Shown: piece by piece, positions 12,401 through 20,972 of the stretch | How the letters are laid out: the number at the start of each line of letters is the position of its first letter | Position numbering within the stretch: position 1 is the stretch's first letter | Assembly: GCA_031772625.1 (NCBI GenBank) | Contig: CM062820.1 | Coordinates: 84,798,069 to 84,862,068 of the forward strand | DNA: 64,000 nucleotides | Reading direction: 5' to 3' | Source: Pinus tabuliformis | Lineage: Eukaryota; Streptophyta; Pinopsida; Pinales; Pinaceae | Notes under the pieces: generated by a model | What the model was told of the DNA's origin: nothing | The model's database searches: none | Seen by the model: only the letters and a program-made list of their open reading frames with translations | Program-made: the position numbers and the translations under genes

Positions 12401-13924
12401 CATAATAAGGTTGCAGATATGCTATCAAGACCAATCATAAATGCATCTACTATACTTAAGCATAACCCAGTAATGCATGAAAGCTACATTGAACAATATG
12501 CTCAAGATGTAGATTTTAAAGATGTATATGCAACTTTAAGTCATGGAAAACAAGTAGAAGAATTGGATTATTATGTTAAGGACAAACTCTTGTATCAGTT
12601 GGGAAAGTTATGAATTCCTCAAACGGAAAGAGTTAACATGATTCAAAAAGCACATACTTCTCTAATATCAGGTCACTTTGGTGTAAGTAAAGCAATTGCA
12701 CAGTTGCAAAGGTTCTGTTATTGGCCAAGAATGCATGAAACAATTTCTAGATATATTAAAGTGGGTACTATGTGTGCTAAAAGCAAGCCCAATAATAGAA
12801 AAATAGGCTTGTACACTCCACTTCCAGTTCCTTCTCACCCTTGGGAAAGTGTTTCCATGGAATTTGTTGGGGGATTGCCAAAACCTAGAAAAGGTTATGA
12901 TTATTTGTATGCTATTGTGGATAAGTTCAGCAAGATGTGTATTTTGATACCTTGTAACAAGCAGGTTACAGCTGAACAAACAGTGAAGTTGTTCTTTCAG
13001 CATGTATGGGTTCATTTTGGGTTACCCACTTCTATTGTATCTGATCGAGATTCCCGATTTGTTAGGAAGTTTTGGTCAAGTCTATGGGAGTTGATGGACA
13101 CCAGATTGAAGAAAAGCACAACATTTCTTCCACAAACAGATGGTCAAATAGAGGTGGTCAACAGGACAGTGATCCAGTTGCTCAGAGGTTATTGCAGCAA
13201 CCATCCCAAGCTTTGGGTTGAACATTTGTGTTATGTGCAACATGCTTACAACCGTGCCAAGCACTCTTCTACTCAGAGATCTCCTTCTGAGACTTGTTTT
13301 GGTTTTATACCAAAGTCTCCCTTGGATTTTGTCTTTAGTAAAGACATAGTAATTGATGGACATAGTGATGTGGACAAAGCAACCAAGTTCATTGAACAGA
13401 TCCAAGAAATTCACCAGGCAGTGCAGGAATAGTTGGACAGAAGATAGGCCAAGTACAAGGCAAGGCATGACAAGCATCGAATTGAGAATAGCTTCCAAGA
13501 TGGTGATCAAATCTGGCTGTACATCAGCAAGGATAGAATGCAAGCTGAAGGTAAGAAGCTGAAACCAATAAGGCATGGGCCTTTCAAGATACTCGAGAAA
13601 ATTGGTGAAAATTCTTTTCGCCTTGATTTGCCAGCTTATATGCATATCTATTCAGTTGTTAATGCAGAGAATTTGCGACTGTATTAACCTTCACTGATTG
13701 AAGATCCCGAAGAGCAAAGTCAGTTGCCTTCTATTGATGATTTGTTGCCTAAATATCTCAATGAGTTGCGGGAAGACATAGTTCTTGACAAGAAGGTGAG
13801 AACTACGCGCAAAGGGGATGTTAAGTACCTGAGAATTGGAATCAAAGGTTCAAAACCAAGCAATGCACGATGGGTAGAGATTGGACAAGCGAGGAAGCTA
13901 TATCCTCACTTGATTAATGCCTAA
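9425..13924 (+). pseudogene. Chromovirus-type Ty3/gypsy gag-pol, element A
   Basis: Near-complete polyprotein relic. Order: gag (9425-10220); CCHC knuckle CTHCKKDGHDDEHC (about 10340); protease with LFDSGSQVNLI (about 10630) and IVLGSPYLY; reverse transcriptase (about 11080-11900) with YLDD at 11650-11661; RNase H (about 12060-12420) with ETDASDYAMG; integrase (12600-13430) with SDRDSRF and TDGQIEVVNR; and a C-terminal chromodomain-like segment (13790-13920). About a dozen stops interrupt it, mostly TAG or TAA where Gln or Trp is expected, with frame changes near 10730, 10970 and 12040. In integrase the first catalytic Asp is Glu (SMEFVGG) and the first Cys of the HHCC finger is Gly. It would copy RNA into DNA and insert it, but it is dead. 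Confidence 0.85.
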
Positions 13925-14352
13925 AAACCAACTTTTGGTGGTCCAAAAGCTTTCTTAGTGTGAATGCGTGATCCAAAATGGATCCTAAAACCCTCTAAGT
14001 ATTTCAATACTTAAAAACTATCGCAAACGATAACCCTTCAAGAATGGCAGAAAACATTATCTCAAGGGAAAAACATGAAGAGATGGTGAAAATAGAGTTA
14101 AGAGGAGGCTTAAGGAACATCACACAGGAGCCGTCAGATTTGGCCAATCAACAGTCTAGATCTAATCGGCATATCGCAATTGGAGGTGCCAAGCAGAGTC
14201 CATCAGAGGCGGCCTTATGGGAAATCGCGATAGCGATCAGCGTGATTAAACAAGGGCTGTTGATCAAGTGTGAAAATAAATGGTCCATATCTACTCGCGT
14301 TATTGCATCGCTAATACACACACAGAAGGACTTATGGGGGGGTCGAAGACCA
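13925..14352. other. 3' untranslated part of element A
   Basis: Gene-free interval between the end of the polyprotein and the 3' LTR. It ends in a G tract before the LTR that may be the polypurine tract. A 123-codon open frame at 14044-14415 runs into the LTR and looks accidental. Confidence 0.45.
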
Positions 14353-14494
14353 TGTGTGTGTGTTTTTTATGTTTCTCTAACTGCTCATTGGCTATATTAT
14401 TCGCAATCATTTTGATCCATTGCACTAAGTAATATAGGAAAATCCTACACATGGGTCTGTAATACCTTAATATTAGTCTAAGATCTCATTTTTA
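14353..14494 (+). repeat. 3' LTR of gypsy element A
   Basis: Pair of 9130-9278. It begins TGTGTGTGTG right after a G-rich polypurine-like stretch (GGGGGGG at about 14335) and ends CTCATTTTTA. No flanking target duplication could be recognised. Confidence 0.75.
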
Positions 14495-14775
14495 GATCAT
14501 TGATGGTCACATGAGGCAATGCGTATACTGGAGTAATGGTTGTCGTCATGCATGAGGTCATAGAATGCATTTTTGATATGGCCTTACATAGATGACTGGA
14601 CCTAGCTAGTATGATGGTTATGCGTTGATGCACTTATTGATATATGTCTATACTTTATTTTGGTTATGTTGTACGTGCATCATGATGATTTGATGATCTT
14701 GTAGACAAGGTATCCTCTCCCAATATGCTAAGGTACATTTGTTTATGGTGATTTGTTTTAGCTAACATAGTATGC
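14495..14775. other. Flank, probably leader or LTR part of element C
   Basis: No gene. It lies directly before the gag start of element C (ATGCCCTACAGG near 14770), so it is probably the leader of that element. Confidence 0.3.
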
Positions 14776-15325
14776 CCTACAGGAAAGATATCAGAAGGCC
14801 AACAACTTGGTAGAGTATATAGAATCTCCCTATGAATCATATGGGCAACATGGTGTGGGGCACTCTTCTGACTTAGCAGACACCTTGAGAAGCCAAAAGG
14901 AAGAAATAAGGAGTTGCAAAGAAGACAATGACAAAATCATGCAAGAACAAGAGAAACAAGCAGAGGTGAATATGATATTACTTCAGAGTTTGTCATATTT
15001 GCAGTGACAGGGACCTCTTCGGATTAGCCATGGACATGAGGATAGAACTAATGGGGCATATGGCAGTAGGTCTCATAGTAGACATAGGTCAGATAGATCT
15101 AAAACTATCAGATATGGCAGGTTGTTAGACACTCCGAATAGGAGAGGTACTAGACACGGGTATTACTCTAGTTCTGGTTCTGATAGACATCATGATTGCC
15201 ATCATTATCATCCGTACAATAGGAATGATAGGGGATGCTTTCTAGATGCTTTCTAGAAGTGGTTGAAGGGAAAGTACCCCTAGGGTCCTTTGGGCTAAGA
15301 CTCTACCAGACTGAAAATTGCTTAT
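14772..15325 (+). pseudogene. Element C gag, N-terminal part
   Basis: A decayed frame begins MPYRKDIR, shifts frame at about 14795, and continues through NLVEYIESPYESYGQHG, a Glu/Lys coiled-coil-like stretch and an Arg/Ser/His-rich segment. A TGA at about 15005 sits where Arg would restore LQRQGPL. This is the N-terminal region typical of Tekay/Del-type plant gag. The gag core reappears at 16215, so the two parts are separated by inserted DNA. Confidence 0.6.
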
Positions 15326-16214
15326 TCAAAGAAACACACACACAGCCATTATCTTTACTTTTAAGCAAATTCTAATGTTAAGGGTACGTACCTAAGGTCC
15401 TACGTTCGAGAAGGCCTTTAGGGTCCAAACCCTTCTTGGAGTTCCCTTCTTCTTCCTTTGACCTGCAAGACAAACAAATCAAAGAACACAATAGTACATG
15501 TACAAATACTTATGTATAAACCATCCTTATGCTATAAAGTTAGTTATAGAAATCTTTAAGTAACCACTTGCATAAGAATTCAAAACAAGAATCTCATAAG
15601 CATAAAGAAAGATTGTTTCGGGAACAAAGACGTGTTTCTTTATATATGAAGGCAAATAAAGTACATATAACGGAAAGATATCACCTGAACACCTTCAGCA
15701 GGCTCCAAGCAAAGCTTCCTCCCGGATTCGTTCCAGCCTCAAGCCTCCAACAAGAGCTCCTTCCAAGTCTTACTCAATGATGATATCAAGGATGAATGAT
15801 CACCAATACACATGGAAACAAGGGTTTCCTATGCAAAATGGGGGAAGTGCAGAAAGCACCAAGGACTTCAGACCTGGTCTATGGGGAAAATCTCAGCATA
15901 ATAATCTTTCTCTTCTTTTCTCTCTCCCTTTGGCCTTCCCTTTGATGTCTTTTTATACCAACTCCAAAGTAGTTTTTTAGTTAGGAGTTGGTTGGGAACA
16001 GTTGGGCCACGGGCACTAACAGGTGATCCAGCAGGTAAAACCCACGATCTCCGCCCGAAAATAAGGAATTATATATTTTTTTAATTGTTTTAATACATAC
16101 ACGCGGGTTGGGTATACACAGACCCGTGTGTACACGCGTTTAAGTCAGGGCAATGTCGCGTATAGGGAATAAAACACTGTTTTTTAAATTTTTGGACCAG
16201 GTCTGGAAGGTGGG
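15326..16214 (-). repeat. Inserted LTR-like segment splitting element C gag
   Basis: About 0.9 kb of noncoding sequence interrupts the gag. On the minus strand a TATA box (TATAAAAAG, 15949-15957) is followed by a purine-rich leader, the layout of an LTR promoter. No partner copy is in the window, so it could be a solo LTR. Exact ends and target duplication were not found. Confidence 0.4.
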
Positions 16215-17157
16215 GTTGCCCTAGGCCATGAGTGCAACATCACAAACCATAAGAGTGAGATTTGGAGCTATAACAAGAAGGCAAAGCCACCTACCTTTGA
16301 GGTAGAGATGAATAAATAGGTAGATGTGAAGGCTTGGTTGCTTGGAATGTGGAAATTATTTAGATAGCATGATTAATCAAAAAACATGAAAGCAAGGATA
16401 TCCCTTTTCAGTCTGAAAGGCAAAGTGGATATTTGGTGGGAAGATGTGAAGAATTTCAAGGACATACATGAGGATGAGTTTACTTGGCATGCATTTGAAA
16501 GGCTCTTCAATAATAAGTATTTGTCTGAGAGGTATTATGATGACAGAGCTAAGGAGTTTTATGAGTTGTGGATGGGTTCTATGACAGATGAGGAGTATAC
16601 TAGCAGATTTTTGGAGACGTTGAGATTTGTGCCTTACCTCAAAGATGAGAAGGCCAAGGTTCAGAGATTCATCAGTGGATTTCTAGTTGCATATAGAGAC
16701 CAAATTGAATTCGATGAGCCTAGATCATTGGAGGAGGCCATCTGAAAGTTTAAGCATTGTTATGAGAAGTGGGAGTGAAAATTTGAGCCTAAGCATGACT
16801 TGAAAAGAAACGATAAAGCTAAAGGAAAATGCCCACCAAAGAGAGGAAGATCTCAAGATGCAAGTCAGAAAGATAATGCAATTCCTTACAAGAAATTCAA
16901 TGCAGCTGAGAAGGGACATGGAGAGCAGTAGGCTAGAGGTACTGGTAAGCAACCACTACAATGTCGGATATGTGGTAAGGATCATCGTAAGAGCGATTTT
17001 CCATAGTATCAGAGTGGTGGTAGACCCTATATCTACAGTGCTCAGGAGGCCCATACAGTTGGTGATGTTGGTCATAACATTCCTGATATTTATGAAGTTG
17101 TGGATAACATGTAGACGCAACATCAGGCATCAATCATTGAGATGGATGGTGATGATC
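16215..17157 (+). pseudogene. Element C gag core and zinc knuckle
   Basis: The Retrotrans_gag core is clear at 16386-16745, including MKARISLFSLKGKVDIWWED and LSERYYDDRAKEFYEL, a classic Ty3/gypsy gag. Stops precede and follow it. A frame with CRICGKDHRKSDFP (a knuckle with a replaced last Cys) continues to about 17150. At 17158 the frame is cut by the inverted-repeat element and resumes at 20973 with the protease. Confidence 0.8.
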
Positions 17158-17323
17158 CGAATGGAAAATGGCATCAACCCATGGTACACATCCACCCATA
17201 TTATTCATCGACCCATGGAATATACCCATGGTATTGTAAATGGCATCCGCTCGTGGTATTGTAAAATCCACCCATGGTATTCATTCACCCATGGAATTGA
17301 CCCGTGGTATTGTAACTAAAAAA
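17158..17323 (+). repeat. Left terminal inverted repeat with two tandem subunits
   Basis: Contains two related tandem units, 17168-17239 (72 bases) and 17240-17315 (76 bases). Each begins ATGGCATC and ends GTATTGTAA, with internal CCCATGG words. Ends in CTAAAAAA. Long terminal repeats built from subrepeats are a feature of foldback elements. Confidence 0.85.
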
Positions 17324-17425
17324 AACCACAAAGAAACTTTTTATTAAAACCGATAATAACTGTAAAGGCTACATTGTGGCGGACAATCTGTCCTTTTACA
17401 AAATGTGACTTGTTACTTATAGTAT

Positions 17426-17761
17426 CTATATCGAGTTGTCAAAGTAGGCCAACTCCTTCAGCAGGGCAAGTGGCTCACTAGGGAACAAGTTCAGCAAAAG
17501 TTTCCTCATCTCATGGAGGAGCTCAACGCAATGGGGACCATTGCTTCCTAAGGGGGGAGGAATGATCCAGGTGGATATTGGTGGCCACCTGCCAAGTCCA
17601 CCTGGACCCCCACCATTGTCTTTCTCAGCATTTTCAGTTTCCTTAATTGTAGCACAACTTACTATTTTTAGCAGTTTTTCGGGTCCTGAACTTCCGGAGC
17701 CGTTTTGAGGCCCTAAACGACGTTTTTTGGGGAATCCGAGGTCAACATCGGTCCATTCCAT
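17426..17761 (-). CDS. Orphan 111-codon open frame inside the foldback element
   Basis: Open minus-strand frame in the 0.4-kb part that is neither inverted repeat nor clear gypsy sequence. The product has a Gly/Pro-rich middle (NGGGPGGLGRWPPIST) and a Leu-rich amphipathic end (LLNLFPSEPLALLKEL). I do not recognise it. It could be a captured exon, or chance. Its start overlaps the hairpin at 17743-17773. Confidence 0.25.
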   Translation of the reverse strand: MEWTDVDLGFPKKRRLGPQNGSGSSGPEKLLKIVSCATIKETENAEKDNGGGPGGLGRWPPISTWIIPPPLGSNGPHCVELLHEMRKLLLNLFPSEPLALLKELAYFDNSI

Positions 17762-17773
17762 GGACCGATGTTG
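17743..17773. repeat. Perfect 14-bp hairpin
   Basis: CAACATCGGTCCAT (17743-17756) and ATGGACCGATGTTG (17760-17773) are exact reverse complements around a 3-base loop. It marks the junction between the unknown 0.4-kb segment and the likely LTR of element B. Confidence 0.9.
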
Positions 17774-18190
17774 CCCATTCCAACAATGGTAGTACTCGGA
17801 TAGATCTTTCTAACGAGCTATTGTATGCATCAAACGGAGATCATATGCCAAAGTTACGACCCCGGGAAGTTGATGTACCAATTTACCCCAAACGGGGCCC
17901 ACAGTTTGGCGTTTCATCTCCTAGGGTTAGGTTTTGGAATGTTAAGGGTTTTCCATTGTTTCTCAACAATAAATAGGCCTTCGAGCCTCATTGTAACACA
18001 GTTCAGAGGCATGTAGCCATCACATCTCTTCTCAGAGATAAGCTACCATCGCCCTAGCTGGTTATTTCCATTTCTGGTTGTAAGCATATTTCAGTATTTT
18101 CCATTAATGAAATGAAGTATTATTTCCGCTGCATCTTTGTGTATATGGTTATCTCTGTAATTTGTTGCGTTCCTGTTTAAATCCGGATCA
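17769..18190 (+). repeat. Probable 5' LTR of gypsy element B
   Basis: Begins TGTTGCCC and ends GGATCA, one base before a primer-binding site. It contains a TATA-like AATAAATAGG near 17970 followed by a leader-like stretch. There is no second copy because the element is truncated, so the left boundary is a judgement. Confidence 0.5.
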
Positions 18191-18191
18191 G

Positions 18192-18203
18192 TGGTATCAG
18201 AGC
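18192..18203 (+). promoter_or_regulatory. Primer-binding site (initiator tRNA-Met), element B
   Basis: TGGTATCAGAGC, the full plant initiator tRNA-Met complement, one base after the LTR. Confidence 0.85.
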
Positions 18204-18231
18204 GGTCTGCTTTTTCTCTGTTTTTCTTTGC

Positions 18232-20793
18232 ATGTCCCCAACAAGGTCGGGATATAAGGAGTTAGGGCTTGAACTGGTTGAACCTTTGCAAGACCAGCCT
18301 CGCAAATCCCGATGGCCTCCCATGGCGGACGAGAAGAAAGACGAGGGGGCAGGAGATCCCATCAAAATCTTGCTCGAAGAAGCCCTCGAGCGACAACGGA
18401 ACGCGATGATGGACAGCTTTGCCCAGATCCTTCAGCGGCTACCCAGAAGCGACGCATCGGCTTCCAACAGCTACTCTGGAAACGCCACACCCTTTACGGT
18501 ACAAGTTAATTTTGAAATCCCCATATTCGAGGGTCAGATAGACGCAGATGCCGTAGATAAATGGTTAAATCTGCTAGAGGGTTATTTTTCTGTTCATGAA
18601 TTTTCGAGTCGGGAAAAGATTGTTTTTGCTCTTCTCAAAGCAGCCCCCCACGTCAAGGACTGGTGGGAAACCTACTGTGAGTAGAAGGATGAAAGTATTG
18701 GCTCACTATTTTCAGCCGCACCCACCTGGGATTCGTTCCGGGATGCCATCAAGGAGCAGTACTACCCTGTTGGAAGCTATGAGGATGAATACATAAAGTG
18801 GACCACGCTGCGGCAGGAAAGGGACCAAGACGTGCCGGAGTTCTCCAATCTTTTCCATACCCTTCGCACAAAGTTGGGTATCAAATATTCGGAGCAACAT
18901 TTGATACTCAAATACCGTGGCTGCCTGCACAAGTACATCCAGGAAGAAATACAATTCCTAAACATCCCCTCGCTCGGCGCAGCATACCGATATGCCGTCA
19001 AGGTCGAGCAGAAGTTTAAACAAAAGAAGCGAGACTTTGGATCTGCGAATCCAAAGCAGGGGAAAGGTGCCCCTAAACCACAGAACAAAGGACAAAGCCA
19101 AGGCGGGATAGCCCAAGACAACCAGCCGAAGCTGCAAGCAAAGAATAGCGCCGCGAAGCCGAGAAAGGACACTGGAAAATGGTGCGAGTTCCATAAGAGC
19201 TCCACTCACAACACAAGTGAGTGTCGGTCCAAGCAGTCACTGGTGGCTGAGCTAAAGGTTTCAGAATCAAATGCATGTTCCGACTCTGAGTCAGAACCCG
19301 ATAAGGGGTATGAAAAAGGGAAGCAGATCATTGATGCGGATCCCAGCGCCACTGTTGCTACCGCAAAGATCCAGAAAAATGAACCCGAAGATCCAGAGGA
19401 GGAGGAGCTTCTCTTCCACTCCCAGATGTGGGTAAAGGGCTCCCCGATACAGTTCATTGTTGATAGTGGGAGTCAAAAGAACCTCATTTCGGCAGAGGTC
19501 GTGAAGCGGTTGGACTTACCGACCACAGCACATCCACAACCATACACCATTGGGTGGCTTCACCAAGGATGAGATCTTCGCGTGAGCCAGCAGTGTCGCC
19601 TTCCATACAACATCAAGCCCTTCACGGATGAGGTATTGTGTGACATTGCTCCCCTTGAAGTTTGTGATGTATTACTAGGACAACCATACTTGTGGAAGCG
19701 ACATGCTGTGTATGAATCAAGGCCCCGTGCTGTTATTATTACATTAGGAAATAAGTTGTTCAGGATACCAGAGGTAGCACCACCTGCCGCCATCTCTTTG
19801 ATTACTGCAAAACAATGCAGTAAGATCATTTCCAAAACCAGGAAATTTGTTTTCCTGATGATACGCCCTCAAGGAAAGAAGAAGACAGTGGCCGCGGCCT
19901 CCAGACGGGGTCCCTCTGCACAACAACTACAGATGGACAAGATTGTGGAGGAGTACGAGGACATCTTCACCTCCCCGGCAGGGGTTCCTCTGCACTGTCA
20001 AGTCAAGCACTCCATCGATCTGACCCCAGGTGCGCCGCTACCCAATGGACCAATTTATCGGCGCTCCGTTCTGGAGAACAATGAAATCAAGAGGCAGATT
20101 CAGGAGCTCCTGCAGAAAGGTCACATCCGTCCGAGTTCATCGCCCTGTGAGAGCCCGATCGTGTTGGTATAGAAGAAGGATGGGACGTGGAGACTCTGTA
20201 TTGACTATCGGGCGCTGAACAAGATCACTTTCCGTAATAGGTACCCGATCCCGCGGATTGATGACCTCCTAGACCAACTAAAGGGGGCGAAATATTTCAG
20301 CAAGATCGATCTGAAGTCAAGATATCACCAGGTACCAATCGAACCCTCTGATGTGTGGAAGACTGCCTTCAAATCCAAGGAGGGCCTCTTCGAATGGTTG
20401 GTCATGCCTTTCGGATTAACGAATGCTCCTGCAACCTTTATGAGGCTAATGGATGACATCTTGCGGCCATTCACCAACTCCTTTTTAGTAGTATACTTGG
20501 ATGACATTCTGATCTTTAGCCAGAGTTGGGAAGAGCACCTCCACCACATCCGACAGGTTCTCCAAACACTGCGACAACACAAGCTATGTGCCAATTTGGA
20601 GAAATGCACTTTTGGCATGACCCAGGTTCAGTATCTGGGATACATCATTGATGAACAGGGGGTGCATGTCGATCCAACCAAGATCCAAGTCATTCAGGAT
20701 TGGCCCTCTCCAACCACTCTAACAGAGCTCCGCAACTTTCTAGGTCTTGCCAACTTCTATCGCAGGTTTGTGTTGGGGTTTTCTCATATTTCT
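18232..20793 (+). pseudogene. Gypsy element B gag-protease-RT, truncated
   Basis: One continuous frame with only three stops: TAG at 18682, TGA at 19570 and TAG near 20170, all where Gln or Arg is expected. Gag occupies 18310-19200, with a variant Cys/His cluster WCEFHKSSTHNTSEC. Protease has FIVDSGSQKNLIS (about 19455) and VLLGQPYLW. The linker has YEDIFTSPAGVP. Reverse transcriptase runs from about 20070 with [18 protein letters not shown] and the catalytic YLDD (about 20500), ending at [18 protein letters not shown]. RNase H and integrase are missing because the frame stops at the right inverted repeat. It is better preserved than elements A and C. Confidence 0.85.
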
Positions 20794-20806
20794 TGGTTTT
20801 CTCATA

Positions 20807-20972
20807 TTTTTTAGTTACAATACCACGGGTCAATTCCATGGGTGAATGAATACCATGGGTGGATTTTACAATACCACGGGCGGATGCCATTTACAATAGC
20901 ATGGGTATATTCCATGGGTCGATGAATAATATGGGTGGATGTGTACCATGGGTTGATGCCATTTTCCATTCA
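20807..20972 (-). repeat. Right terminal inverted repeat
   Basis: Reverse-complement copy of 17158-17323 with the same two subunits. Just inside it the sequence TTTTCTCATATTTCTTGG is partly duplicated (20779-20808), where the gypsy RT frame stops making sense. Confidence 0.85.

Larger units (their letters stand above)
17158..20972. mobile_element. 3.8-kb foldback-like element with 166-bp terminal inverted repeats carrying gypsy genes
   Basis: 17158-17323 and 20807-20972 are inverted copies differing at only about 3 of 166 positions. Directly outside both ends lies GATC (17154-17157 and 20973-20976), a candidate 4-bp target duplication. Removing the element plus one GATC rejoins the gag and protease frames of element C exactly in phase. 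Between the arms are about 0.4 kb of unknown origin, a gypsy 5' LTR with its primer site, and gag-protease-RT of element B truncated at about 20790. No transposase is recognisable inside, so it would be non-autonomous. The near-identical arms imply a young insertion. A Pack-type or foldback DNA transposon that captured retrotransposon sequence fits best; superfamily not assigned. Confidence 0.75.

Noticed and set aside
12638..13432. Integrase of element A as an active enzyme
   Set aside because: First catalytic Asp is Glu and the HHCC finger lacks a Cys, in addition to flanking stops.
9121..14510. Target-site duplication for element A
   Set aside because: No matching 4-6 base flanks could be found beside the LTR ends; the 5' boundary may be off by a few bases or flanks may have mutated.
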